From contig JAFQEC010000008.1 of NCBI GenBank assembly GCA_017415805.1, forward strand, positions 64,644 through 108,110: 43,467 nucleotides of DNA, given 5' to 3'. Shown piece by piece: positions 18,031 through 24,384 of this stretch. Positions within the stretch are counted from its first letter, which is position 1; every line of letters starts with the position of its first letter. This DNA is from Clostridia bacterium (lineage in GTDB: Bacteria > Bacillota > Clostridia > Oscillospirales > CAG-272). A model generated the notes under the pieces. It saw only the letters and a program-made list of their open reading frames with translations, was not told the DNA's origin and ran no database searches. Both the position numbers and the translations under genes were made by a program.

Positions 18031-18776
18031 TTTAAGACCTCTGTTTTTTCACGGACCGCATCCGCATTCAGCGTATCGCTGTACTCCTTGCCGAATATCG
18101 CAAACACCGTCATGAACATAATTTTAATATCCTTCCAAAACCGAAACGTCTTCAGCGCATGTAAGTTGTATTTCATCTTGGACGGAAGAATGCTTTGCAC
18201 ATAGATCTTATCCGCCGCATCCCCCGCCGCATCGAGCAGCGCGCTCTCGTCCTTATAGCGAATACTCGCCTCCGAGGTGATCCCCGCAGGCAACAGCAAC
18301 GTTGCCTTCATTTCGTCGGTATAGTGCCGCACGTATTTCTCGACCTCGGGGCGCGTGCCCACAAACGTCAACGTCCCCCGCAGCACGTCAATGAGCTGGC
18401 TGATCTCGTCCAGGCGCGTTTTTCGCAAGAATCGCCCCACGCGCGTGATACGGCTGTCATTATGAACCGTAACCTGCGTTCCGAGCTGATCCGCATTCGC
18501 AACCATTGTCCGAAACTTGAAAATGCGAAATTTTCTTCCATATTGCGTAATACGCTCCTGGCGGTAAAAAACAGGACCGCGCGAGTCAACCTTGACCAGG
18601 ATCGCCAGGATCAAAAAGACAGGCGACAACACAAGCAACAGAAGAAAAGAGGCAAACACATCAAATGCGCGCTTGAAAAGCAATGCACATTTTTTCTTTT
18701 CCAAAATGGCATAATAGTGACGCACCGCTTCGGTTTGCATATCCTGCGGCAAGCATTCCCATTTTAACAGCTTCAT
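18027..18776 (-). CDS. Initiating phosphoglycosyl transferase (PglC/WcaJ-type sugar transferase)
   Basis: A 249-residue bacterial sugar transferase that starts repeat-unit assembly by moving a sugar-1-phosphate onto undecaprenyl phosphate at the inner leaflet. The single hydrophobic stretch at about 41-61 contains the LSP (Ser51-Pro52) break of the re-entrant helix of monotopic enzymes. Then come GPVFYRQERI, FRIFKFRTM (84-91), the catalytic Asp123-Glu124 pair in RLDEISQL, and VGTRPE (139-144). The short form without the extra N-terminal membrane domain resembles PglC, which uses amino-sugar donors, and the neighbouring aminotransferase fits that. It overlaps both flanking genes by 4 bp. Confidence 0.95.
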   Translation of the reverse strand: MKLLKWECLPQDMQTEAVRHYYAILEKKKCALLFKRAFDVFASFLLLLVLSPVFLILAILVKVDSRGPVFYRQERITQYGRKFRIFKFRTMVANADQLGTQVTVHNDSRITRVGRFLRKTRLDEISQLIDVLRGTLTFVGTRPEVEKYVRHYTDEMKATLLLPAGITSEASIRYKDESALLDAAGDAADKIYVQSILPSKMKYNLHALKTFRFWKDIKIMFMTVFAIFGKEYSDTLNADAVREKTEVLK

Positions 18777-19978
18777 TGATGTATACTCTCAATCATTCTC
18801 ACGAAATTTTCAATGACGTAATCCACCTGCTCATCCGTGAGGCGCGTATGTAAGGGCAACGTGACCTCGTTGGCAAACAAGCCGTAGGCATTGGGGTAGT
18901 CCTTTATATCAAAGCCCAAATTCTTATATGCGCTATGCATCGGCAACGGCTTGTAATGCACGTTACAGGCGATACCGGCTTGTGCCATCTTGATGATCAT
19001 TTCGTTGCGCTGCTCAACCGTAATGTTCGGCACCCGCGTGATGTACAAATGCCCCGAGGATTCGTACCCGTCGGTGTAGTGATCCAACGTCTTCACGCCA
19101 AGCGGCCGAAATGCCGCGTCATACCGTTCAATGATCTCCCTGCGACGCTTCAGCATATTGGGGTATCTCTCCAGCTGTGCCAGTCCGATACCGCCCATCA
19201 CATCGGTCATGTTGCATTTATACCATGTGCCGACGATATCGTATTCCCATGCGCCAAGCTGCGTTTTTGCAAGGGCGTCCTTGCTTTGTCCGTGCAGGCT
19301 CAGCAATTGCAGCTGATGGTAGATCTCCTCGTCATCGATGCCGGGGATCGTGCGCCAGGTCAGCGCGCCCCCCTCCGCAGTCGTCAGATTCTTTACTGCG
19401 TGGAAAGAGAACGAGGAAAAGTCTGCCACGCTGCCGATCGGTCTTCCGTTCCACCGCGCTCCAAACGCATGTGCGGTATCTGCCATAATTGCAATTCTGC
19501 CGATGGCCCGCTGAAGCTTGTTCGCAGGTCGGAACAAATGCTGCTTGGCTTGCACGATTGCAAACAAGCGTTCATAATCGCAAGGCACACCGCCAAGATC
19601 CACAGGGATGATCGCCTTTGTCCTCTCTGTGATCGCAGCCGCAACCTGTTCGTAATCCATTGCGGGGCTGTCCTTTTGCGAATCCACCAAAACCAATTTT
19701 GCACCCACGTGGCAAACGACCGATGCCGACGCCGTATACGTATAGGCGGGAACGATCACCTCGTCTCCCTCACCGATACCCAATACGCGCAACGCCATTT
19801 CCGCGCAAGCCGTTTGCGAATTCAGGCATACGGCACGATTCACGCCGCAATAAGCGGCAATTCTGCGCTCAAGCTCCTTGACCTTGGGACCCGTAGTGAT
19901 CCAACCCGACCGCAAAGCATCCGCGACCTCTTGGATCTCGAGCTCCGACATATCGGGGGGTGAAAAAGGAATGTTCAT
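18773..19978 (-). CDS. DegT/DnrJ/EryC1 nucleotide-sugar aminotransferase
   Basis: A 401-residue PLP enzyme that converts a 4-keto (or 3-keto) nucleotide sugar into an amino sugar, normally with glutamate as donor. The PLP-binding Lys196 lies in FHAVKNLTTAEGG; Asp167 in MADTAHAFG and VPAYTYTASASV (77-88) are also conserved. It is the first gene of the operon, with a very strong AGGAGGAG ribosome binding site 5-6 bp before ATG. No PglF-type dehydratase is present, so the 4-keto substrate may come from CapE (as with PseC) or from an enzyme outside the window. Sequence alone does not tell PglE-like from PseC-like use. Confidence 0.92.
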   Translation of the reverse strand: MNIPFSPPDMSELEIQEVADALRSGWITTGPKVKELERRIAAYCGVNRAVCLNSQTACAEMALRVLGIGEGDEVIVPAYTYTASASVVCHVGAKLVLVDSQKDSPAMDYEQVAAAITERTKAIIPVDLGGVPCDYERLFAIVQAKQHLFRPANKLQRAIGRIAIMADTAHAFGARWNGRPIGSVADFSSFSFHAVKNLTTAEGGALTWRTIPGIDDEEIYHQLQLLSLHGQSKDALAKTQLGAWEYDIVGTWYKCNMTDVMGGIGLAQLERYPNMLKRRREIIERYDAAFRPLGVKTLDHYTDGYESSGHLYITRVPNITVEQRNEMIIKMAQAGIACNVHYKPLPMHSAYKNLGFDIKDYPNAYGLFANEVTLPLHTRLTDEQVDYVIENFVRMIESIHQ

Positions 19979-20025
19979 ATAACTCCTCCTGGATTTTATA
20001 ATATATACAAATATATCATACTTAT

Positions 20026-20054
20026 ATTATAACACTATTTTTTCATATCGTCAA
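20026..20054 (-). promoter_or_regulatory. Sigma-A type promoter of the capsule operon
   Basis: On the minus strand TTGACG (20049-20054) and TATAAT (20026-20031) are separated by exactly 17 bp. It lies about 48 bp before the aminotransferase start, giving a short leader of roughly 40 bases. This is the only strong promoter seen for the 20-kb run of minus-strand genes. Confidence 0.88.
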
Positions 20055-20072
20055 CCTTTACAATATATTCAA

Positions 20073-20088
20073 ACAAATATTTATTTGT
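20073..20088. repeat. 16-bp AT-rich palindrome upstream of the capsule promoter
   Basis: The arms ACAAATA and TATTTGT flank two central bases, 18 bp upstream of the -35 box. Its position suits an operator or activator site, but nothing in the window names a regulator, and AT-rich palindromes can occur by chance. Confidence 0.4.
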
Positions 20089-20177
20089 ATTAACAAAAAA
20101 CGAGCAGTATCGACACGCGACAAAATCAAAGCGGGCACCGAAAAGCTACCTCTTCCCGCCGTCACCGTGCGATACAG

Positions 20178-20228
20178 TTTGACGACACTTTTGACGACTA
20201 AAAGACCCATAAAAGACCTACAAAAGAC
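20178..20228. repeat. Phased short repeats (TTTGACGAC x2, AAAAGAC x3)
   Basis: TTTGACGAC occurs at 20178 and 20190. AAAAGAC occurs at 20200, 20211 and 20222 with an exact 11-bp period. No gene is seen here. The phasing would place the motifs on one face of the helix, as at protein-binding arrays or curved DNA. Confidence 0.6.
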
Positions 20229-20253
20229 TACAACACCGATTTTCAAGAAACGC

Positions 20254-20302
20254 AAAAACCCCAGTAAACAGAGGCTTTTCACCTCTGTTTACTGGGGTTT
20301 TT
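20254..20302. terminator. Large bidirectional terminator-like hairpin
   Basis: Perfect 21-bp arms (20254-20274 and 20282-20302) flank a 7-base loop. The arms begin with A5 and end with T5, so the hairpin can stop transcription from either side. It isolates the capsule promoter from the tRNA region. Confidence 0.85.
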
Positions 20303-20304
20303 GT

Positions 20305-20322
20305 TGGCAAAGAAGGAGAGAC
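20305..20322 (-). repeat. Partial duplicate of the tRNA-Ser 3' end
   Basis: TGGCAAAGAAGGAGAGAC matches the 3' end of the tRNA-Ser gene (plus-strand 20603-20620) at 16 of 18 positions, including the CCA complement. Like the real tRNA it directly follows a large hairpin. No further tRNA sequence is recognisable beyond it. Confidence 0.65.
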
Positions 20323-20561
20323 GGCGGGCGCGTGCCGCCTACTCGTTTACTGTGCGAGCGTTTGTTGCGCAGCATCGCGCAAACGCTCCGCGTTTGCTTG
20401 CACTCTTGCGGTATGCGCATCGCGCGGCCCGCGCACGCGCGATTGCGCTCTGCGACCGCTGCGACTCGTGCGCGCACGCTTCATCTGCCACCGGCAGCGC
20501 GTGCGTGCACTCCCTCTCGCGCCGAGAAGACCGTCGCGGTTCGAGTCGATCCTCTACGACG
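20323..20561. other. GC-rich hairpin-dense spacer without a recognisable gene
   Basis: About 240 bp between the two tRNA-end copies. It contains overlapping inverted repeats: GAGCG-type arms at 20356-20370 with 20377-20388, and GCAAACGC (20379-20386) with GCGTTTGC (20390-20397). The middle segment can pair with either side. Short open frames here have no ribosome binding site and odd composition, so I do not call them genes. Confidence 0.6.
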
Positions 20562-20602
20562 GAAAATGGGCAGACAACCACAAGGGTTGTCTGCCCATTT
20601 TC
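20562..20602. terminator. Bidirectional terminator of the tRNA-Ser gene
   Basis: Arms of 18 bp (20562-20579 and 20585-20602) flank a 5-base loop; A4 lies on the left side and T4 on the right. The hairpin abuts the CCA end of the tRNA gene. Confidence 0.85.
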
Positions 20603-20696
20603 TGGCGGAGAAGGAGAGACTCGAACTCTCGCGCCGGGTTTAATCCGACCTACGCCCTTAGCAGGGGCGCCTCGTCACCAACTTGAGTACTTCTCC
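20603..20696 (-). tRNA. tRNA-Ser (anticodon GCU)
   Basis: A 94-base class II tRNA with encoded CCA. The acceptor stem GGAGAAG pairs with CTTCTCC, with discriminator G. The anticodon stem CGCCC/GGGCG encloses the loop CUGCUAA, giving anticodon GCU (serine AGC/AGU codons). A long variable arm, as expected for tRNA-Ser, follows, and the T arm has GAGAGTTCGAGTCTCTC. It has its own promoter and terminator. Confidence 0.97.
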
Positions 20697-20743
20697 AGTT
20701 CGTTCGGCCCTGCCAAGCCTGCTTTTGCAAACTCGCATTAATT

Positions 20744-20772
20744 ATTATAGCGAAAGCACATCACTTTGTCAA
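20744..20772 (-). promoter_or_regulatory. Promoter of tRNA-Ser
   Basis: Perfect TTGACA (20767-20772), 17-bp spacer and perfect TATAAT (20744-20749) on the minus strand, 47 bp before the tRNA 5' end. Confidence 0.92.
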
Positions 20773-20868
20773 GGGCTTTTCAAAAAAAGACAAAAGAAAA
20801 ACGCATCTGTCCCTCCAAAAATGCAAAAAGTGCCAAAACGGGGTGCGTTTTCTCTATAATACAGCAAT

Positions 20869-20888
20869 GCCCCGCCCGAGAAAGGCGG
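20869..20888. terminator. GC hairpin downstream of the exonuclease gene
   Basis: GCCCCGCC and GGCGGGGC arms flank a short loop just after the exonuclease stop. The T-run is weak, so intrinsic termination is plausible but not certain. Confidence 0.5.
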
Positions 20889-20896
20889 GGCATTAT

Positions 20897-22069
20897 TCAG
20901 CCGACCGAAACGGCTTCTTCATCAGGTTGCGCGCTGCCCTCATTGGCGGCATCCTCACCGTTATCGGGCGCGGGGAGCGTTGCCTCGATGGCGGAAAGAT
21001 CCATTTTCGGCTTGCGCGAGAGCTTGAGCTCACTCGTCTCCAAAAGATCAAAAAGCACCTTGATCGGGTAGATCTCGATCTCCTCACCCGCCTCCTGCAT
21101 CGCAAGTGCGGCGGCAAGACGGGTATCCTCCTCACTCTTACCGTAGGTGTAGAGCGTATCGGCATCCTTCGTGGTGAGCGTATAGCGGCCGCCTGCGTTC
21201 ACGATCATCTGCACAAGATAGAGCATCTCGTTGAAATGATAGCGCTGAAAATCCAGGCTCACGGTAACGGTATGCCCCGAGAGCAACGGGGGCTTACGGG
21301 TCTTCTTTGGGCGAGCCTGAGATAAATAGCGTACAAAGAGCTCCGCGTTGCGCGAGCCGCGCTCCATCATGTTTGCGCTGTCGGGCTGCTCGGCACTCTC
21401 GCTCTCGGCGGCCTTGCCCTTCCCCTTGCGGTGGCGACGGCGCTTTTTCTTGGCCTCGCCCTCGGGCTTCTTCCATGCGTACTCCATCGCGGCGCCCTTG
21501 GCCTCGCCCCCACACTCGGGGTACATGGCAAGGATGCCTGCAAGATCGGTGTTATGGTACTCGGCGATCGCCTTGAGAATGCGCATGGTATTGTAGGCAT
21601 CCTCGTCGCTGCGGTGCAGATTCTCGGGCTCGACGCCGCACCACGAAAGCAACGAATCCTCCAGGTTCTTGGCGGTGTTGTTCTCGGGCTGGCGCGCATA
21701 GATCTGCTGCACGTCATAGAAGCGATAGGTAAAGGGCTCCAGACCGTAGCGGCGGCAGTCATCCTGCAAGAAGTGCACGTCGTTGGTCACGGCATAGCCC
21801 ACCACGATGGTATCGGGATCCTCAAACATCTCCTTGAAAAATGCATAAAAATCGGGAAAGGGCGGCTTGCTCTCAAAGATGCTGCGCGGGTAGGCCATCA
21901 TCTTTTTGGCCACATACCAGTCAAAGCGGTCACGCGGATTGATGAGCACATCCTCCTTTTCGTGCAGGATGTTAAATTTCTCATCGGTGATCACGTAGCC
22001 GAGACTAAAAATTTTGGCGCAGTTGTTATAGCAATTCGCACATTCAATATCAAAAAACAAATACTTCAT
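20897..22069 (-). CDS. DnaQ-like 3'-5' exonuclease with BRCT-like C-terminal domain
   Basis: A 390-residue protein. The N-terminal 180 residues form a DEDDh exonuclease: Asp7 and Glu9 in FFDIEC, Asp97 in TNDVHFL, and His152 with Asp157 in LHRSDEDAYNT. These are the acidic metal ligands and catalytic His of the DnaQ/epsilon-like family. A basic linker (about 200-222, rich in Lys/Arg) joins to a region at about 262-345 with a BRCT-like pattern (SGHTVTVSLDF, then MIVNAGGRYTLTT). Joining a nuclease to a BRCT-like module suggests DNA repair or replication clean-up, as in DinG- or PolC-related exonuclease proteins. The substrate is not evident. A consensus promoter lies 131 bp upstream. Confidence 0.82.
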   Translation of the reverse strand: MKYLFFDIECANCYNNCAKIFSLGYVITDEKFNILHEKEDVLINPRDRFDWYVAKKMMAYPRSIFESKPPFPDFYAFFKEMFEDPDTIVVGYAVTNDVHFLQDDCRRYGLEPFTYRFYDVQQIYARQPENNTAKNLEDSLLSWCGVEPENLHRSDEDAYNTMRILKAIAEYHNTDLAGILAMYPECGGEAKGAAMEYAWKKPEGEAKKKRRRHRKGKGKAAESESAEQPDSANMMERGSRNAELFVRYLSQARPKKTRKPPLLSGHTVTVSLDFQRYHFNEMLYLVQMIVNAGGRYTLTTKDADTLYTYGKSEEDTRLAAALAMQEAGEEIEIYPIKVLFDLLETSELKLSRKPKMDLSAIEATLPAPDNGEDAANEGSAQPDEEAVSVG

Positions 22070-22190
22070 TCAAGAGCCTTTCGTTGTTTCACAAATCCTT
22101 CTATATCGGTCGCGGCCGCGCGCGCAAAGCAAGCCCTGCCGCACACGGCAATTTCGCGCGTTGCATAAGCCGTGTCGATGCAAAAATCCA
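22067..22190 (-). CDS. Possible 40-codon leader ORF overlapping the exonuclease start
   Basis: ATG at 22190 opens a frame beginning MLDFCIDTAYATREI and ending in KQRKALE; its TGA overlaps the exonuclease ATG (ATGA). The ATG lies only about 9 bp after the -10 box, so the mRNA would be nearly leaderless, with no ribosome binding site. The coupling-style overlap is suggestive, but a frame this short can arise by chance. Confidence 0.3.
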
Positions 22191-22199
22191 ACATCTTAT

Positions 22200-22228
22200 A
22201 TTATAGCCCCTCCCCGCTCTTTTGTCAA
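22200..22228 (-). promoter_or_regulatory. Promoter of the exonuclease gene
   Basis: Perfect TTGACA (22223-22228) and TATAAT (22200-22205) with a 17-bp spacer on the minus strand. The predicted leader is about 124 bases and contains a GC-rich inverted repeat (ACACGGC with GCCGTGT). Confidence 0.9.
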
Positions 22229-22262
22229 GCAAATCGGCGCGTAACACAAAAATTTATTCTTC

Positions 22263-22291
22263 TTGCTTTTTTTGCCCCAAACTGCTATAAT
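22263..22291 (+). promoter_or_regulatory. Promoter of the DUF1934 gene
   Basis: TTGCTT (22263-22268), 17-bp spacer and TATAAT (22286-22291), divergent from the exonuclease promoter about 35 bp away. Confidence 0.8.
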
Positions 22292-22341
22292 ATAGAAAAT
22301 TGCACTGCAATCAAAATGCTACGGGGGGTGCTGAAACGGAT

Positions 22342-22839
22342 ATGCTGAAAAAGGTACGGATTCAAATTGAGACCGAACGCCGCGCGGCGGGGGGCTCTCT
22401 TTTCGCTCCCACCGATGAGCTTACCTCCGCTCGTGAGACCGAGACCGAGCGCATTTCACTGACCGTGCAGGGGCGTTGGCACGACGACGGTGCGCGCGTG
22501 AGCCTCTCCTATCGGGAAACCGAGCTGACGGGTCTGGAGGGCTCCACAACCTCGATCTCTTATCAAAAAAGCGACCCTCTTGTGATCTCGATGCTCCGCA
22601 CGGGCACGGTACGCACCGCGCTTTTGTTTGAGGAAGGCAAGCACCACCTTTCGGTCTACGAAACGCCGATCATGCCCTTTGAGGTCTGTGTATTCACGCG
22701 CAAGATCCGCAACGGACTGGAGCGCGAGGGCACGCTCACGCTGGACTACGACATTGAGCTGCGGGGCGCGGATGCCGAGCACACGCATTTTGTGCTGCGC
22801 GTGCTGCCCGATTTTGACAAGCCGCAGAAAAAAGCATAA
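22342..22839 (+). CDS. DUF1934 domain protein (YwiB-like beta-barrel)
   Basis: A 165-residue protein of the DUF1934/YwiB family, small lipocalin-like barrels of unknown role in Bacillota. Family features include KKVRIQIET at the start, YRETELTGLEGSTTSISYQ, ALLFEEGKHHLSVYETPIMPF and the closing LDYDIELRGADAEHTHFVL. I chose the ATG at 22342, which follows a G-rich ribosome binding site (22324-22331). An upstream ATG at 22300 would add an unconserved stretch and would start almost on the transcript end. It is a single-gene unit with its own promoter and a shared terminator. Confidence 0.85.
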   Translation: MLKKVRIQIETERRAAGGSLFAPTDELTSARETETERISLTVQGRWHDDGARVSLSYRETELTGLEGSTTSISYQKSDPLVISMLRTGTVRTALLFEEGKHHLSVYETPIMPFEVCVFTRKIRNGLEREGTLTLDYDIELRGADAEHTHFVLRVLPDFDKPQKKA

Positions 22840-22873
22840 GAAAAAGGCACCGTTCGGTGCCTTTTTCTTATGC
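22834..22873. terminator. Bidirectional terminator between convergent genes
   Basis: An 18-bp perfect stem (GCATAAG... GGCACC) with a GTTC loop contains the stop codons of both converging genes in its arms. A5 and T5 runs are on each side. Confidence 0.92.
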
Positions 22874-23524
22874 CAATACCGCGTCGGCCAGTGCCGCAGC
22901 ATCACAGACGATGCGCTGTGCGCCTGCGGCGCGCAGCTGAGCGGCAGTGCGGAAGCCCCAATCCACGAGGATCGCGTCCAGCCCCGCGTTTTGTGCGGTC
23001 GCCACGTCCACCTCGGAATCACCGATATACACCGCGCACGAAAGCGGAATATCCAGCTCCTTGCAGATCGCATAGACCCCGTCGGGTGCGGGCTTTTTCG
23101 GGATGCCTGCGCTCTCGCGCTCGCCCGCAACAACGTCAAAAAGCCCCTCAAAATAGCGGTGGCAGAGCTCCTGCACCGCAAAATCCGCCTTATTGGAGAG
23201 CACAGCCGTGCGACAGCCTGCGGCACGCAGTGTCGCCACCAGCTCGGGCACGCCCGCATAGGGGGCGGTGCGGTCGGCACAGTGCGCGGCGTAGTATTCC
23301 CGAAAAGAGGCAAAGACGGTATCGGTTACAGCGCTTGGCGTGCCGTGCGGCACTGCGCGCTCCACAAGCGCGCGGATGCCGTTACCCACAAAGGCGCGCA
23401 CCTCGTCGCGTGTACGCACGGGAAGCTCCGCGCGCGCCAGCGCCGCGTTTGTGGCATCGGCAAGATCGTCCAGCGTGTCGAGCACCGTGCCGTCCAGATC
23501 AAAGATCGCAAGCGCGTAGCTCAT
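22868..23524 (-). CDS. HAD-IA hydrolase (phosphoglycolate phosphatase-like)
   Basis: A 218-residue HAD phosphatase of the Gph/PpaX type. Motif I is FDLDGTVLDT (nucleophile Asp9, acid Asp11), motif II is the AVLSNK block with its Ser/Lys pair, and motif IV is VYIGDSEVDVATAQNAG. An alpha-helical cap sits between residues 17 and 85. It probably removes phosphate from a small metabolite such as 2-phosphoglycolate or pyrophosphate; specificity is not settled by sequence. It overlaps the upstream Cof-type gene by 4 bp (ATGA). Confidence 0.9.
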   Translation of the reverse strand: MSYALAIFDLDGTVLDTLDDLADATNAALARAELPVRTRDEVRAFVGNGIRALVERAVPHGTPSAVTDTVFASFREYYAAHCADRTAPYAGVPELVATLRAAGCRTAVLSNKADFAVQELCHRYFEGLFDVVAGERESAGIPKKPAPDGVYAICKELDIPLSCAVYIGDSEVDVATAQNAGLDAILVDWGFRTAAQLRAAGAQRIVCDAAALADAVLA

Positions 23525-24384
23525 GCGTCACACCCCCGTTGCCGTGCGGCAAGGGTGGGCAGTTCGCCGCGCTCCAAGCGCTCGACAAGATCGCCGATCA
23601 GTCCTTCATCGTGGTGGCAAAGCACGGCGTGTGCCAGACGCTTTGCCGCGTCACAGGCATTTTGCGGGCAGATGGCAAGATCGGCCGCGCGCAGCATATC
23701 CAGATCGTTTTCATAATCGCCGCAGGCGATCAAAAAGAGCGTCTCGCCGCGCTGTGCATAATACTCCCGCAGCTTGCCAAGCCCCGCCGCCTTGCTCACG
23801 CCCTGCGGCATGAGCTCCATGCAGGTGCTGTCCGAGGGCGCGTTTTCAAAGCGGTCACCGAAGCGTGCGCGCAACGCCGCGCGCACAGGCAAAAGCGCTG
23901 CGGCATCGGCGCTGAGCACGACCTTATAGCAATCGTTCTTGCTCCACTCGTCGTTCGGGTCCACCCATATCCTGCCCTCGTCATAAAAGCGCGCATCCTC
24001 CGCAATATAACCCGTCAGCTCGCGCACGCGGGCCTGCTCGGGTGCCGCAACACGCAGCTCCACCGTCGGAAAATCCTTTGTAAACGCCAAAAGCTCGTAT
24101 ATGTCCCGCTCCGAGAAAAAGCTTTGACCTTCGGCGCGCCGCTGCGAGCAGTCATACAAATATGCGCCGTTGCAAAACACGATGGGGGCGTTTACCAGCG
24201 ACATGAGATCCTCGCCCGAGCCGCGCAGCATATAATGCGTGCGCCCCGTAGCGACGGTAAAGCGACCGCCCGCCGCGCGAAGGCGCGCAACGGCGGCAAG
24301 ATTGCGCTCCACCATTCGCCCGTCCTTGCCAAAAAAGGTGCCGTCCAGATCGGTTGCCAGTAAAATGTGAGAAAAATCGCTCAT
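23521..24384 (-). CDS. Cof-type HAD-IIB hydrolase
   Basis: A 287-residue member of the Cof/YidA-like phosphatases. The nucleophile motif is ATDLDGTFFG (Asp12, Asp14). The large C2-type cap lies between about residues 85 and 190, and motif IV is LIACGDYENDLDMLRAADLA, where the usual GD-x-NDxxM is slightly altered. These enzymes dephosphorylate sugar phosphates or cofactors such as FMN precursors. It overlaps both neighbours by 4 bp, so it belongs to the lspA-rluD-cof-had operon. Confidence 0.9.
   Translation of the reverse strand: MSDFSHILLATDLDGTFFGKDGRMVERNLAAVARLRAAGGRFTVATGRTHYMLRGSGEDLMSLVNAPIVFCNGAYLYDCSQRRAEGQSFFSERDIYELLAFTKDFPTVELRVAAPEQARVRELTGYIAEDARFYDEGRIWVDPNDEWSKNDCYKVVLSADAAALLPVRAALRARFGDRFENAPSDSTCMELMPQGVSKAAGLGKLREYYAQRGETLFLIACGDYENDLDMLRAADLAICPQNACDAAKRLAHAVLCHHDEGLIGDLVERLERGELPTLAARQRGCDA

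Noticed and set aside
20289..20581. Arg/Cys-rich minus-strand frames in the GC-rich spacer
   Set aside because: Composition is that of hairpin DNA; there is no start signal and the ends lie inside terminators.
20167..20741. Plus-strand frames across the terminator-tRNA region
   Set aside because: They run through two perfect hairpins and the tRNA gene and have no ribosome binding site.
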